From Mobilitalea torta (GTDB taxonomy: Bacteria; Bacillota; Clostridia; Lachnospirales; Lachnospiraceae), in NCBI RefSeq assembly GCF_050433395.1, contig NZ_JBNPXH010000006.1, forward strand, positions 269,622 through 333,621: 64,000 bases of DNA, read 5' to 3'. Positions 50,556 to 59,377 of this stretch are shown piece by piece (position 1 is the stretch's first letter; each line of letters begins with the position of its first letter). Made by a program: the position numbers and the translations under genes. The notes under the pieces were generated by a model, which was given only the letters and a program-made list of their open reading frames with translations, did no database searches and was not told where the DNA came from.

Positions 50556-50753
50556 TTATTCATTTCTAAGTCTTCCAAAGAAGCTTAAAGCGTACAGGCC
50601 GGATACACCGACTAAAGCATAGATGATTCTGGATACGAGAGTCATATCTCCGAAAATCATTCTTACTAAATCGAAGCTGAAGAATCCGATTAAGCCCCAG
50701 TTTATTGCACCAATTACTACAAGGATTAATGCAATATAATCCAATGTTTTCAT
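50556..50753 (-). CDS. DUF378 family membrane protein
   Basis: This 65-residue minus-strand protein has two membrane helices (YIALILVVIGAINWGLIGF and IIYALVGVSGLYALSFFG) with the conserved IGAINWGLIG motif of DUF378. Function unknown; members are often linked to stress or spore-forming Firmicutes. AAGGAGG lies seven bases before its ATG on the minus strand. It is one of only two minus-strand genes in the window. Confidence 0.88.
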   Translation of the reverse strand: MKTLDYIALILVVIGAINWGLIGFFSFDLVRMIFGDMTLVSRIIYALVGVSGLYALSFFGRLRNE

Positions 50754-51069
50754 AATGAACCTCCTTCATGGATTTAATGTGATGCAAAGCTCCCGATATC
50801 CCTTGAAAATGCGGATGCCGGGATAAAATCTCTCTTTTCATAGAATATCCTATTTTTTTGCTTTTATTCATGCACGGAAGGATTATACTTTTGATGTTAT
50901 CGCTGGGCAGGGCAGAGCAGAGCAAAGCGGACAGTAACATTGGTATTTTAATGCTTTCTTACTAAATTTTATAAAATAAAGGAGAAAGGGGTTTGAAAAT
51001 TTTTGAAAAGTAAGTATAATGTTATAAGTGTGATGCATCCATTTCAAGCCATAACGGAGGGAAGTTTTC
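50754..51069. other. 316-bp divergent intergenic region
   Basis: It contains the ribosome site of the minus gene at its left end and, at its right, the + promoter at 50993-51020. A short GCAGAGCAGAGCAAAGC run lies near 50915. I see no further gene. Confidence 0.6.
50993..51020 (+). promoter_or_regulatory. Promoter of the HlyD-like / ylmE / sepF group
   Basis: TTGAAA (50993-50998), 16 bases, TATAAT (51015-51020). Confidence 0.7.
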
Positions 51070-52458
51070 TTGAGCGACAATAACAAGGTTGTTAAATTTA
51101 AAAAAAGAAGAAGCATCAACATTGGTGTAATTGTATTTCTGATTTTATTTGTATACATTGCATTTAATGTGTATTTTTATTTAACAAAAGAGCAGCTCTC
51201 CATCTACGAGGTGCATGAAGGAACCACCGCTGTTGACAATCGGATCCAGGCCCTTATTATCAGAGAGGAAGAGGTTATCACCTCGGATCAGGCAGGATAT
51301 GTTACCTATTACCAGAAGGAAGGGGCCAGGGTTGCCAAGCATACTTCGGTATATTCCCTGGATGACAGCGGAAGAGTGGCGGATATACTGGAAAGCGGTG
51401 ATATTCCCGTCACTATGTCCAAGAAGGATAGTGCGGAGCTGCTCCATACCATTAAGAGCTTCCGCAACGCTTTTAATGACGAGAATTTTCATCGGGTGTA
51501 CGATTTTAAAGAGGATGCCCAGAGTACTGTGCTGGAAAGCCTGAACAACACCATGCTGCTGAATGAAACAACCATAAGGGAGGAGACGGGGCAGAGCTTT
51601 TCTTATCATATGGTAAAAAGCCCCCAAAGCGGAATTGTAAGTTATTATATCGATGGATATGAGACGGTCACCCTGGAGAATCTATCCGCTGACCTGTTCC
51701 TTACAGAGAATTATGTTAAGACGGGACTTCGAACGAACAGCATGATCGATATCAACACGCCGGTATATAAATTAATTACTTCAGAGCAATGGAGCCTGGT
51801 GTTCCCTCTTACCCAGGAGCAATACGGAAGGCTTCAGGGGAAGGAACAGGCCAAATTCACTATTTTGGAGGATGATTTTGAGCTGTCTGCGGCTCTCACG
51901 CTGACCCAGATGAACTCACAATATTACGGGCAGCTTGTTCTGAATAAATATCTGTCCAATTATCTGAGGGACAGGTTTCTTGAAATTGAACTGGATTTTG
52001 ATACGGTGGAGGGCTTAAAGATACCCTTAAGCGCCATTACAGAAAAGAGCTTTTACCTGGTGCCCCTGGAATACCTCTCCAAGGGAGCGGACAGCACCGA
52101 TTCCGGCCTGATCCTTGAGAGCTACGATGAAAAAACCGGGGAAGTAAAATATACCTTTACTGTTACGGATATTTATTACCAGGATGAGGCTTATGCCTAT
52201 GTGGATATGGAGCTGTTCCCGGACGGCACATTTATTCATTCTCCCAGCGGAAGTCAGCGTTATGTTCTTAAGCCGACCAACAGGCTTACCGGAGTATATA
52301 ATGTAAATCTGGGTTATGCCGTATTTAAACGGATTGAAATTCTATATCAGAATGAGGAATATGCTATCGTTAGTGATACTACGGAGAAAGGGCTGTCTGC
52401 CTATGATCAGATTGCCCTGGACGGAAAAACAGCCGTCGATCAGGCGATTATATATTAA
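51070..52458 (+). CDS. HlyD-like membrane fusion family protein
   Basis: The 462-residue protein has one membrane helix (about 18-38, IGVIVFLILFVYIAFNVYFYL) and an extracytoplasmic region with the lipoyl-like halves of HlyD/membrane-fusion proteins (GYVTYYQKEGARVAKHTSVYSL; SPQSGIVSYYIDGYE). There is no transporter gene beside it; it precedes the ylmE-sepF-ylmH division genes, so a role in envelope or division is possible but unproven. The start is TTG 51070, eight bases after CGGAGGG. Confidence 0.82.
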   Translation: MSDNNKVVKFKKRRSINIGVIVFLILFVYIAFNVYFYLTKEQLSIYEVHEGTTAVDNRIQALIIREEEVITSDQAGYVTYYQKEGARVAKHTSVYSLDDSGRVADILESGDIPVTMSKKDSAELLHTIKSFRNAFNDENFHRVYDFKEDAQSTVLESLNNTMLLNETTIREETGQSFSYHMVKSPQSGIVSYYIDGYETVTLENLSADLFLTENYVKTGLRTNSMIDINTPVYKLITSEQWSLVFPLTQEQYGRLQGKEQAKFTILEDDFELSAALTLTQMNSQYYGQLVLNKYLSNYLRDRFLEIELDFDTVEGLKIPLSAITEKSFYLVPLEYLSKGADSTDSGLILESYDEKTGEVKYTFTVTDIYYQDEAYAYVDMELFPDGTFIHSPSGSQRYVLKPTNRLTGVYNVNLGYAVFKRIEILYQNEEYAIVSDTTEKGLSAYDQIALDGKTAVDQAIIY

Positions 52459-52506
52459 GAGAATGAGATGGAAGGAATCAAAAAGGATGGACGAAGAAGG
52501 AAAATG

Positions 52507-53214
52507 ATGAAGGACAATATAATTCAAATGGAAGAACGTATTCTGGCCGCCTGTGCCCGAAGCAAAAGGGAACGTTCCGAGGTGACGCTGATTGCTGTGA
52601 GCAAGACAAAGCCGGAGGAGATGCTGCTGGAGGCTTATGAGAACGGTATCCGGCATTTCGGGGAAAACAAGGTGCAGGAGCTGGTAGAAAAATATGAGGA
52701 TTTAAATAATCAATTTTCGGATCCGGTTTATTGGCATATGATCGGACACCTGCAGCGCAATAAAGTAAAATATATCGTGGACAAGGCGGTATTAATCCAT
52801 TCCGTGGATTCCCTGCGTCTGGCACGGCAGATCAACGAGGAGGCTGCTAAGAAGCAGATCATCTGTGATATTCTCCTTGAGGTCAATATTGCCGGAGAAG
52901 AGACCAAATATGGCATGAAACCTGAGGAGGTACCAGGAATGGTAGCGGAACTGACGGCTTTTCCCCATATTCGGGTGCGCGGTTTAATGACGGTTGCACC
53001 TTATGTAGAAAATCCGGAAAAAAACAGAGAGCATTTTAAGAATTTGCGACGATTATATGTTGACATAAAATCAAAAAACACCGATAATATTAATGATGAT
53101 TTCAATATTCTTTCCATGGGCATGACAGGAGATTTTGATGTGGCTATTGAAGAGGGTGCAACCATGGTCCGTATTGGGACAGGTATCTTTGGTGAGCGCG
53201 ATTATTCAATTTGA
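52507..53214 (+). CDS. ylmE: YggS/YlmE-family PLP homeostasis protein
   Basis: This 235-residue protein is a PLP-binding TIM-barrel of the alanine-racemase-like type that controls free PLP. The PLP lysine lies in LIAVSKTKPEEM; other marks are HFGENKVQEL, HMIGHLQRNKVK and SMGMTGDFDVAIEEGATMVRIGTGIFG. ATGs at 52504 and 52507 follow AGAAGGA; an ATG at 52468 starts a basic 13-residue extension that is probably not translated. It precedes sepF, as ylmE does in Firmicutes. Confidence 0.93.
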   Translation: MKDNIIQMEERILAACARSKRERSEVTLIAVSKTKPEEMLLEAYENGIRHFGENKVQELVEKYEDLNNQFSDPVYWHMIGHLQRNKVKYIVDKAVLIHSVDSLRLARQINEEAAKKQIICDILLEVNIAGEETKYGMKPEEVPGMVAELTAFPHIRVRGLMTVAPYVENPEKNREHFKNLRRLYVDIKSKNTDNINDDFNILSMGMTGDFDVAIEEGATMVRIGTGIFGERDYSI

Positions 53215-53244
53215 ATATAGCTGTACGGTTGGAGGTAGGGACGG

Positions 53245-53859
53245 ATGTCTAATATTTTTAAAAGTTTCTTAAACTCAATGAAGTTAACGGAAGACGAAGA
53301 TGATTATGAAGATTACCTGGAGGAGGAGACCGAGAAGGAGCAGAGGCGCGCTCTCAGGGCAGAACGGAAAGAGGCAAAGAGGGAGCAGTATGCTGAGAGG
53401 AACGACCGCTACAGCGATAAGAACGACCGCTATAGTGAGGTTGCTAAGAATCAGTCGATAGCCTCCATGTCAGCCGCCTTTTCCAATGATACAAAGAAAG
53501 AGAAGGCTGCCAGGGCGGAGCGAAGCTCCGTGAGCAAGGTGGTACCGATCCGTACAACAGCCAAGGGGCTGGAGGTCTGTATTATGAAGCCTACTTCCTT
53601 TGAAGACTCCCAGGAGATCTGTGATATGCTTTTAACCGGGCGTGCAACGGTAATTAATCTGGAGGGCTTTGATGACAAATTAGCCCAGAGAACTATGGAT
53701 TTTATCTCCGGGTCGGTCTATGCCATTAACGGGAAGCTTCACCGGATATCCAATGCCATTTTTATCGTATCGCCGGATACGGTGGATATTTCAGGAGACT
53801 ATCTTGACTTGATTCAGGAAAGCGGTTTTGAGCCTCCGACTTTCCATTCCAAATTTTAA
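53245..53859 (+). CDS. sepF: Cell division protein SepF
   Basis: SepF polymerises, binds the membrane and tethers FtsZ, and takes part in septum formation. The 204-residue protein has a charged linker (about 10-95, rich in Glu, Arg and Lys, with NDRYSDKNDRYS repeats) and the C-terminal DUF552 core (KGLEVCIMKPTSFEDSQEICDMLLTGRATVINLE split by helices; IFIVSPDTVDISGDY). The N-terminal membrane helix is MSNIFKSFLNSMKL. GGAGG precedes ATG 53245. Confidence 0.94.
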   Translation: MSNIFKSFLNSMKLTEDEDDYEDYLEEETEKEQRRALRAERKEAKREQYAERNDRYSDKNDRYSEVAKNQSIASMSAAFSNDTKKEKAARAERSSVSKVVPIRTTAKGLEVCIMKPTSFEDSQEICDMLLTGRATVINLEGFDDKLAQRTMDFISGSVYAINGKLHRISNAIFIVSPDTVDISGDYLDLIQESGFEPPTFHSKF

Positions 53860-53862
53860 GCC

Positions 53863-54636
53863 ATGATGAACAACGATAAAGAAGAACAGTTATTGCGGCG
53901 GAGATTTGCGGATCTGGCGAATGCTGCCTATCACCGTGGGATATGTATGTTCTCGGATTATTTGAACCTGTATGAGCAGAATTTGCTTCTGCGTTTTAAA
54001 AATGAACTGCCAAGGATAAAGTATTTTGCTTACGGAGGTTTTGAGGATGCCGAGAGAAAAATACTTTGTTTTTGTGGAAACGATCAGATTGACCGGAGGG
54101 AGGAAATTGAGTTTCCTATTATCTGTATTAAAGTCTCTCCGATTAACCAACGTTTTTCGGATGATCTGAATCACCGTGATTTCCTGGGAGCGGTATTAAA
54201 TCTTGGGATTGACCGGAGTAAGATCGGAGATATTTTGATTGAACATAAGACAGGCTATATTTTTGCCCATACTTCCATCAGCCGTTTCATTACGGATCAG
54301 CTGGTTAAGATTAAGCATACGGTGGTCAGTGCCGGTGTGCTAAATCAGCAGGAGTTTCATTATGAGCCGAAATACACCGAGGTTACCGGGACAGTTTCTT
54401 CCGTAAGGCTGGACAGCATTCTGTCCGTAGCCTTCCACGGCTCCCGCAGCAGTCTGACGGGGTTAATTGAGGGCGGAAAGGTGTTTGTGAACAGCAAAGA
54501 GGTGCTGTCTAACAGCTATGCATTGAAGGAGCAGGATGTGGTGTCAGTACGCGGTCTGGGGAAGTTCATCTACACCGGTACCTCCTATCAGACAAAGAAG
54601 GGCAGATACAGCGTTAAGCTGCTGTTATATACTTAG
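53863..54636 (+). CDS. ylmH: YlmH family S4-domain RNA-binding protein
   Basis: YlmH is an S4-type RNA-binding protein of the ylm division cluster, with reported links to ribosome quality control. The 257-residue protein has an N-terminal region with the FAYGGFEDAERK segment and the S4 domain in the last third (LDSILSVAFHGSRSSLTGLIEGG, VFVNSKEVLSNSYALKEQD). It starts three bases after sepF; two ATGs (53863, 53866) are possible. ylmG and divIVA, often here, are missing. Confidence 0.92.
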   Translation: MMNNDKEEQLLRRRFADLANAAYHRGICMFSDYLNLYEQNLLLRFKNELPRIKYFAYGGFEDAERKILCFCGNDQIDRREEIEFPIICIKVSPINQRFSDDLNHRDFLGAVLNLGIDRSKIGDILIEHKTGYIFAHTSISRFITDQLVKIKHTVVSAGVLNQQEFHYEPKYTEVTGTVSSVRLDSILSVAFHGSRSSLTGLIEGGKVFVNSKEVLSNSYALKEQDVVSVRGLGKFIYTGTSYQTKKGRYSVKLLLYT

Positions 54637-54651
54637 ATAAGCAATGGCCAT

Positions 54652-54694
54652 AGCATAACCTCGTCTTATCCTGTGATGCGGTTATGCTTTATTG
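54652..54694 (+). terminator. Possible terminator between ylmH and aroB
   Basis: AGCATAACC (54652-54660) pairs with GGTTATGCT (54680-54688), followed by TTATTGTT. The 19-base loop and weak T run make it a moderate candidate. Confidence 0.55.
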
Positions 54695-54764
54695 TTGCAG
54701 GATCGTGCTGCGCTGCAGGGCATGCAACTGGTTGTATGGATACTTTAAGAAAGGAACAGATGCG

Positions 54765-55865
54765 ATGAATCAGATCCTTAATGTTAATTATGAAGGAAGG
54801 CCGGCCTACTCTATCATGCTGGAACCGGATTTTGGGAAGCTGGCCGAAGCCTTCGGTTCACTTTCCATGACGAACCGGAGAGTTATGATTATAACGGATG
54901 ACAATGTGGGCGCCATTTACCTTGAAGCGGTGAAGAATATATTTCTTTCCTCCGCAAAAGCGGTGGAGAGCTTTGTCTTTCCGTCCGGCGAAGGCAGCAA
55001 GAACCTGGACACCGTGGGCCGGTGCTATGAACAGCTTATTCAGGCTGGTTTTGACCGTAAGGACATTCTTGTAGCCTTAGGAGGCGGAGTGGCAGGCGAT
55101 CTGACCGGCTTTGTTGCGGCAACCTACCTGCGGGGGATTTCCTTTATCCAGCTTCCCACCTCCTTGCTGGCTATGGTGGATTCCAGTATCGGCGGAAAGA
55201 CCGGGGTGGATTTTAAAGCCTATAAGAATATGGTAGGTGCATTTCATCAGCCTAAGCTGGTATATATGAACCTGTCAACCCTGCTCACCCTTCCCCAGGC
55301 GGAATATAATTCCGGCATGAGCGAAATAGTAAAGCATGGTTTAATTAAGGATGCCCGGTATTATCAATGGCTGAAGGAGCATAAGGAGGAGATTCGCCGG
55401 AGGAGTTTTGATATCCTACTGGAGATGATCCGGCGCAGCTGTGAAATCAAACGGGAGGTTGTGGAGAGAGATCCGAAGGAGCTGGGAGAAAGAGCCCTGC
55501 TTAATTTCGGACATACCATCGGACATTCTGTGGAGAAGCTGAAGGAGCTGTCCTATCTCCATGGAGAATGTGTCAGTCTGGGCATGGCAGCCGCTTCCTT
55601 TCTTTCCCTGTCAAGGGGAATGATCACGAAGGAAGAATATGAGGATATTCTGGATACCATGATTAGCTTCGGGCAGCCGGTGAAGGTGGACGGCTTGTCA
55701 GCGTCAGAGGTATATGAGGTGACCCGTTCGGACAAGAAGATGGACGCACAGCAGATCCGGTTTGTCTTATTGCAAGGAATTGGCAACGCGGTTATTGATA
55801 CGACGGTCACTAAGGATGAGATGTTGGACGCGATCCATTCCATTCTGGAAGGCATAACAGGATGA
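54765..55865 (+). CDS. aroB: 3-Dehydroquinate synthase AroB
   Basis: AroB converts DAHP to 3-dehydroquinate, the second step of the shikimate pathway. The 366-residue protein has GGGVAGDLTGFVAATYLRG, the NAD and metal region DSSIGGKTGVDF, MSEIVKHGLIKD with zinc ligands, and NFGHTIGHSVEKL plus HGECVSLGM. The ATG 54765 is about ten bases after AGAAAGGAA. No other shikimate gene is nearby, so it is an isolated member inserted among division genes. The stop codon overlaps the beginning of a large palindromic element. Confidence 0.95.
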   Translation: MNQILNVNYEGRPAYSIMLEPDFGKLAEAFGSLSMTNRRVMIITDDNVGAIYLEAVKNIFLSSAKAVESFVFPSGEGSKNLDTVGRCYEQLIQAGFDRKDILVALGGGVAGDLTGFVAATYLRGISFIQLPTSLLAMVDSSIGGKTGVDFKAYKNMVGAFHQPKLVYMNLSTLLTLPQAEYNSGMSEIVKHGLIKDARYYQWLKEHKEEIRRRSFDILLEMIRRSCEIKREVVERDPKELGERALLNFGHTIGHSVEKLKELSYLHGECVSLGMAAASFLSLSRGMITKEEYEDILDTMISFGQPVKVDGLSASEVYEVTRSDKKMDAQQIRFVLLQGIGNAVIDTTVTKDEMLDAIHSILEGITG

Positions 55866-55977
55866 AAGCGTCCAAAGGTGCTGCGCACTTTTCCAGATAG
55901 AATATATTGCTATTGCAAGCGTGCTTGCATATCAATATATCCTATCCGGAAAGCACCTTTGGTGCTTTGGATGCTTC
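55864..55977. repeat. 114-bp nested palindromic element after aroB
   Basis: The two halves, 55864-55920 and 55923-55977, are imperfect inverted copies that meet at a near-central loop: GAAAGCGTCCAAAG and CTTTGGATGCTTC at the ends, TTTCCAGATAGAATATATTG and CAATATATCCTATCCGGAAA inside. Each arm also contains its own small palindrome (AAAGCACCTTTGGTGCTTT on the right; GGTGCTGCGCAC on the left). It begins at the aroB stop codon and is unlikely to be coding. Confidence 0.8.
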
Positions 55978-56045
55978 TAAAAATACAAATTATAGTGCCT
56001 GCCAAATTGGGATGCCTGCAGGCCGCGGAAAGGCATGGTTTTTAT

Positions 56046-56633
56046 ATGAAAGAAAAAATAAAGCATTTGATACTGTTTATTATCCTTGTGGTGATTGATC
56101 AGGGAGTGAAGCTGTGGGTACGCCGTACCTTGATGGACAAGGCCCCCCTTGTTTTTATTCAGGATGTGTTCAGTCTGCAGTATCATGAGAATACCGGTGC
56201 GGTATGGGGAATTATGAGCGGGAAGGTGCAGCTCCTGAGTATCTTTACCTGTATTGTTTTCCTGCTTATTGTTTTCCTGTATTTTAAGATCCCTCAGGAC
56301 AAAAAGTACCGTCCCCTGCGACTGGTTACCGTGTTTATCCTGGCCGGAGCGGTAGGTAATCTCATTGACAGGGTGTTCTTGGGCTATGTGGTGGATTTTA
56401 TTTATTTTGAATTGATCAACTTTCCTTTATTTAATATTGCTGACAGCTACCTTACGGTATCGTGCATTGTATTATTCCTTCTGGCGGTCTTTCATTATAA
56501 GGAGGATGATTTTGCTTTCCTTGACAGGCTCTTTACCTCCAAGAAGAAAGCTTCCAATGAGGAAGCGGGATCTGCCGGAGCGGATGACAAAAGCGGTATT
56601 ACCAGTGATGCGGAGCAAATCGATAAGGAATAA
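56046..56633 (+). CDS. lspA: Lipoprotein signal peptidase LspA
   Basis: LspA removes signal peptides from prolipoproteins after lipid attachment. The 195-residue protein has four membrane helices and the two catalytic Asp regions GAVGNLIDRVFLGYVVDF and LFNIADSYL. A charged C-terminal tail of about 40 residues is longer than in E. coli. ATG 56046 gives the standard N-terminus MKEKIKHLILFIILVVIDQ; the longer open frame from 55878 runs through the palindromic element. rluD follows, as usual. Confidence 0.95.
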   Translation: MKEKIKHLILFIILVVIDQGVKLWVRRTLMDKAPLVFIQDVFSLQYHENTGAVWGIMSGKVQLLSIFTCIVFLLIVFLYFKIPQDKKYRPLRLVTVFILAGAVGNLIDRVFLGYVVDFIYFELINFPLFNIADSYLTVSCIVLFLLAVFHYKEDDFAFLDRLFTSKKKASNEEAGSAGADDKSGITSDAEQIDKE

Positions 56634-56698
56634 ATTTGCAGGGTGTAATCTTCATAAGGAATAAATCAGAATGACAGGATACGGAAAGGATTGTGCGG

Positions 56699-57661
56699 AT
56701 GGACGACGAATTAATGGAGCTGTCGGAATCGGAGATGGAGCAGGTTCTGGAATATAGCATAGCAGAAGAGGATGCCGGCAACCGCATTGATAAATACCTT
56801 TCTGTAATACAATCGGAAATCTCCCGCAGCTACATCCAGAAACTAATCGAGGAGAACAGGGTTTTGCTTGACGGTAAGCCCGTAAAAGCCAATTTAAAGG
56901 TTAAAGCAGGACAGACGGTACAAGTATTGCTTCCGGAGCCAAAAGAGGCGGAAATCGACCCTGAGGACATTCCTCTTGATATTATTTACGAGGACAGGGA
57001 TATTATCATTATTAATAAACAAAAGGGTCTGGTGGTGCATCCGGCGGCAGGCCATGCCAACGGCACACTGGTGAACGGGCTGCTCTATCACTGCCGCGGC
57101 CAGCTGTCGGGCATTAATGGGGTTCTCCGCCCGGGTATCGTCCACCGGATTGACAGGGACACCACAGGGGTTATGGTTGCCTGTAAGAATGACAGAGCCC
57201 ATCAGATCATTGCAGAGCAGCTGAAGGTTCATTCTATAACCCGCAAGTACCAGGCAATTGTCTATCACGCCTTTAAAACGGATCAGGGCAGGGTAGAGGG
57301 GCCCATCGGAAGGGACCCCAGGGATCGGAAGAAGATGGCCGTTAATCACAGGAACGGCAAATCGGCGGTGACCAATTACAGGGTCTTAGAGAACCTGGGA
57401 ATGCATTATGCCCACATCGAATGCTCTCTGGAAACAGGACGGACCCATCAGATCAGAGTCCATATGGCAAGTATTCACCACCCATTGCTGGGGGATACGG
57501 TGTACGGACCGGATAAGGACCCTTTCCATCTGGAAGGACAGGCTCTCCATGCCGGTATTCTGGGCTTGATTCATCCCACCACCGGAGAGTATATGGAATT
57601 TTCAGCGCCTCTTCCGGATTATTTTACCGATTTATTAGTGAAACTAAGACATAAGGGGTAA
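56699..57661 (+). CDS. rluD: Pseudouridine synthase RluD family
   Basis: This enzyme makes pseudouridines in 23S rRNA. The 320-residue protein has an N-terminal S4 domain (NRIDKYLSVIQSEISRSYIQKLI) and the catalytic domain with HRIDRDTTG (Asp152) and LETGRTHQIRVHM. RluD is the likeliest subfamily, but other RluA-type enzymes are possible. ATG 56699 is eight bases after GGAAAGGA; the GTG at 56693 is too close to that site. Confidence 0.92.
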   Translation: MDDELMELSESEMEQVLEYSIAEEDAGNRIDKYLSVIQSEISRSYIQKLIEENRVLLDGKPVKANLKVKAGQTVQVLLPEPKEAEIDPEDIPLDIIYEDRDIIIINKQKGLVVHPAAGHANGTLVNGLLYHCRGQLSGINGVLRPGIVHRIDRDTTGVMVACKNDRAHQIIAEQLKVHSITRKYQAIVYHAFKTDQGRVEGPIGRDPRDRKKMAVNHRNGKSAVTNYRVLENLGMHYAHIECSLETGRTHQIRVHMASIHHPLLGDTVYGPDKDPFHLEGQALHAGILGLIHPTTGEYMEFSAPLPDYFTDLLVKLRHKG

Positions 57662-57667
57662 TTGCCA

Positions 57668-58999
57668 TTGAAGAGAAATGTCATCGATCAACTAATTTGC
57701 TGGAAAACAGAATCCAATCGGCTTCCTGTTTTACTTAAGGGTGCAAAAGGTGTGGGGAAAACCTTTCTGGCCTACGATTATGCAAAAGCATTTTTTCAGC
57801 ATATCTATTATATTAATTTTGAGCGCGAGCCTCAATTGGCAGAGCTGTTTCATGAGACTGGAGAGAAAGCCCCCGGATACAGGCTGATGGATTATTTTCA
57901 GAAAGAGGTTCCCCGGGAAGAGGGAGCGCAGACCGAAGAGGAGAAGCCTCTTGGAGACCGGGTTCTTATTCTTGATGAAATCAGCTTCAGCCGGGAGGCA
58001 ATGACGGCGGTTCAGGAGGGCCGGCTGCAGCCGGCCTTTGAATACATCATTGTAATTTCAAGCCATCCTTTACCGGAGGAACTGAGCCGGAATTATATGC
58101 AGCTCAGTATCCGTCCTCTGGAATTTGACGAATTTTTAAAAGCAATAGGAAGTGATTGGTATATCGAAGCCATTGTCAATCATTTTCAAGCCGATAAAAA
58201 AATGCCTGAGATTGTACATAAGGAGCTGCTGGCTCTCTACCAGCTGTATCTGCAAATCGGCGGCATGCCCGGAAGTATCAATGAATATCTCAATTTGCAA
58301 AGCAGTGTCAATGTTTCCGAACAGCACAGCTTCATTAACGCGTCCTATCGCAGGGATATCCTCAGGGATAATAACGACAGCGATGCCCTCAAGATGAATC
58401 AGGTGCTGGACAGCCTGGTGTACCAGCTTATGAAGGATAACCGGAAGTTCCAGTATAAGATTATAAGAAAGGGTACCACCCATACCATGTACCGGGAGGC
58501 TATCCATAGGCTGTGTGAACAAAATTATACGATACGGTGCAGCCGAATCAGTCCGGAGCAGCTGACACAGCCCTCTCAATCCCAACCCTCGCCGGATGCT
58601 TCCTCTTTCTATGAGGATGGGGAAAATACAAATTTCAAGCTATATCTTCCGGATACGGGAGTCTTATATTCACAACTCGTGGAGGTACAGGGAAAGGAAA
58701 ATATGAATAAATATGAAAAGGTCCTGCATGAAAATTGTGTGGCTCAGTCCCTTTCTGCAAAAAATGACCTCTTTTTCTTTTGGGAAAGCAATTCCACCGC
58801 AAAGGTTGATTTTATCCTTTTAAGGGATGGTGAACTGCTTCCTATCGAGATTTTTACAGGGGAGAATACCCGATCGAAGAGTATCAGTGTTCTAAAGCAG
58901 AACTCTGCTTTCCCGTATTCCATCAAAATATCATCCCGAAATTTTGAATTTACCAATGATACGAAATACGTTCCGTATTATGCTGTGTTCTGTATCTAG
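57668..58999 (+). CDS. AAA-family ATPase with DUF4143 C-terminus
   Basis: The 443-residue protein has an N-terminal AAA_14-type ATPase (Walker A GAKGVGKT at 25-32; Walker B VLILDEISF) and a DUF4143-like restriction-endonuclease-fold C-terminus (FWESNSTAKVDFILLRDGELLPIEIF, with Asp, Glu and spaced basic residues). The cellular role of this large family is unknown. Start TTG 57668 is nine bases after AAGGGG; TTG 57662 is too close. It follows rluD without a gap, but its more AT-rich, Ser/Asn-rich text hints at an accessory gene. Confidence 0.87.
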   Translation: MKRNVIDQLICWKTESNRLPVLLKGAKGVGKTFLAYDYAKAFFQHIYYINFEREPQLAELFHETGEKAPGYRLMDYFQKEVPREEGAQTEEEKPLGDRVLILDEISFSREAMTAVQEGRLQPAFEYIIVISSHPLPEELSRNYMQLSIRPLEFDEFLKAIGSDWYIEAIVNHFQADKKMPEIVHKELLALYQLYLQIGGMPGSINEYLNLQSSVNVSEQHSFINASYRRDILRDNNDSDALKMNQVLDSLVYQLMKDNRKFQYKIIRKGTTHTMYREAIHRLCEQNYTIRCSRISPEQLTQPSQSQPSPDASSFYEDGENTNFKLYLPDTGVLYSQLVEVQGKENMNKYEKVLHENCVAQSLSAKNDLFFFWESNSTAKVDFILLRDGELLPIEIFTGENTRSKSISVLKQNSAFPYSIKISSRNFEFTNDTKYVPYYAVFCI

Positions 59000-59051
59000 T
59001 ATATTGTTTCCATAATATTGCTATTATCTTACGGATATATTAAGAAAACAG

Positions 59052-59080
59052 TTGACAAAATCATTCTATTGGTATAGTAT
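59052..59080 (+). promoter_or_regulatory. Promoter of the orphan BlaI-type gene
   Basis: TTGACA (59052-59057), 17 bases, TAGTAT (59075-59080). The first operator-like dyad starts 16 bases after the -10 box. Confidence 0.8.
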
Positions 59081-59095
59081 GGTAATACAAGTCTG

Positions 59096-59113
59096 AATCT
59101 ACTTATGTAGATT
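59096..59113. promoter_or_regulatory. BlaI-type operator candidate 1
   Basis: AATCTACTTATGTAGATT: seven-base arms AATCTAC and GTAGATT are exact inverses around four bases. It lies across the presumed start of transcription. Confidence 0.7.
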
Positions 59114-59161
59114 TTTGCGAAGACTCCTTGATGGTGTGCCGATGGTTGAAAGAATTTTTAT

Positions 59162-59175
59162 TCTATAACTGTAGA
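59162..59175. promoter_or_regulatory. BlaI-type operator candidate 2
   Basis: TCTATAACTGTAGA has the same TCTA-N6-TAGA frame as candidate 1, with one arm mismatch. Confidence 0.55.
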
Positions 59176-59327
59176 TTTCCTTGTTTTACATAGAGTATAT
59201 GGATATATGGCAATGAAGTTTATTTTATTTGCAGGACAATGTGTTATGGTATATTTGATCTCAATGTTTCATTGTCTGAAAATAGAATGCAGCAGATGTA
59301 CGGAGAAGCAGATGCCGCATTTTTGGT

Positions 59328-59341
59328 TCTACAGATGTAGA
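59328..59341. promoter_or_regulatory. BlaI-type operator candidate 3
   Basis: TCTACAGATGTAGA is a dyad with exact five-base arms, 37 bases before the regulator's ATG. Confidence 0.65.
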
Positions 59342-59377
59342 CCTATAGAATAATAGCCTGGAGGAGTGTAGTATATC

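Larger units (their letters stand above)
59000..59377. other. 378-bp regulatory region upstream of an orphan BlaI-type gene
   Basis: It holds a promoter (59052-59080) and three dyads of the form TCTA[CT]-N4-GTAGA (59098, 59162, 59328). The leader of about 290 bases between promoter and gene is unusually long and AT-rich; no gene is seen in it. Confidence 0.75.

Noticed and set aside
55878..56045. N-terminal extension of LspA
   Set aside because: It would translate half of the palindromic element; ATG 56046 gives the normal LspA start.
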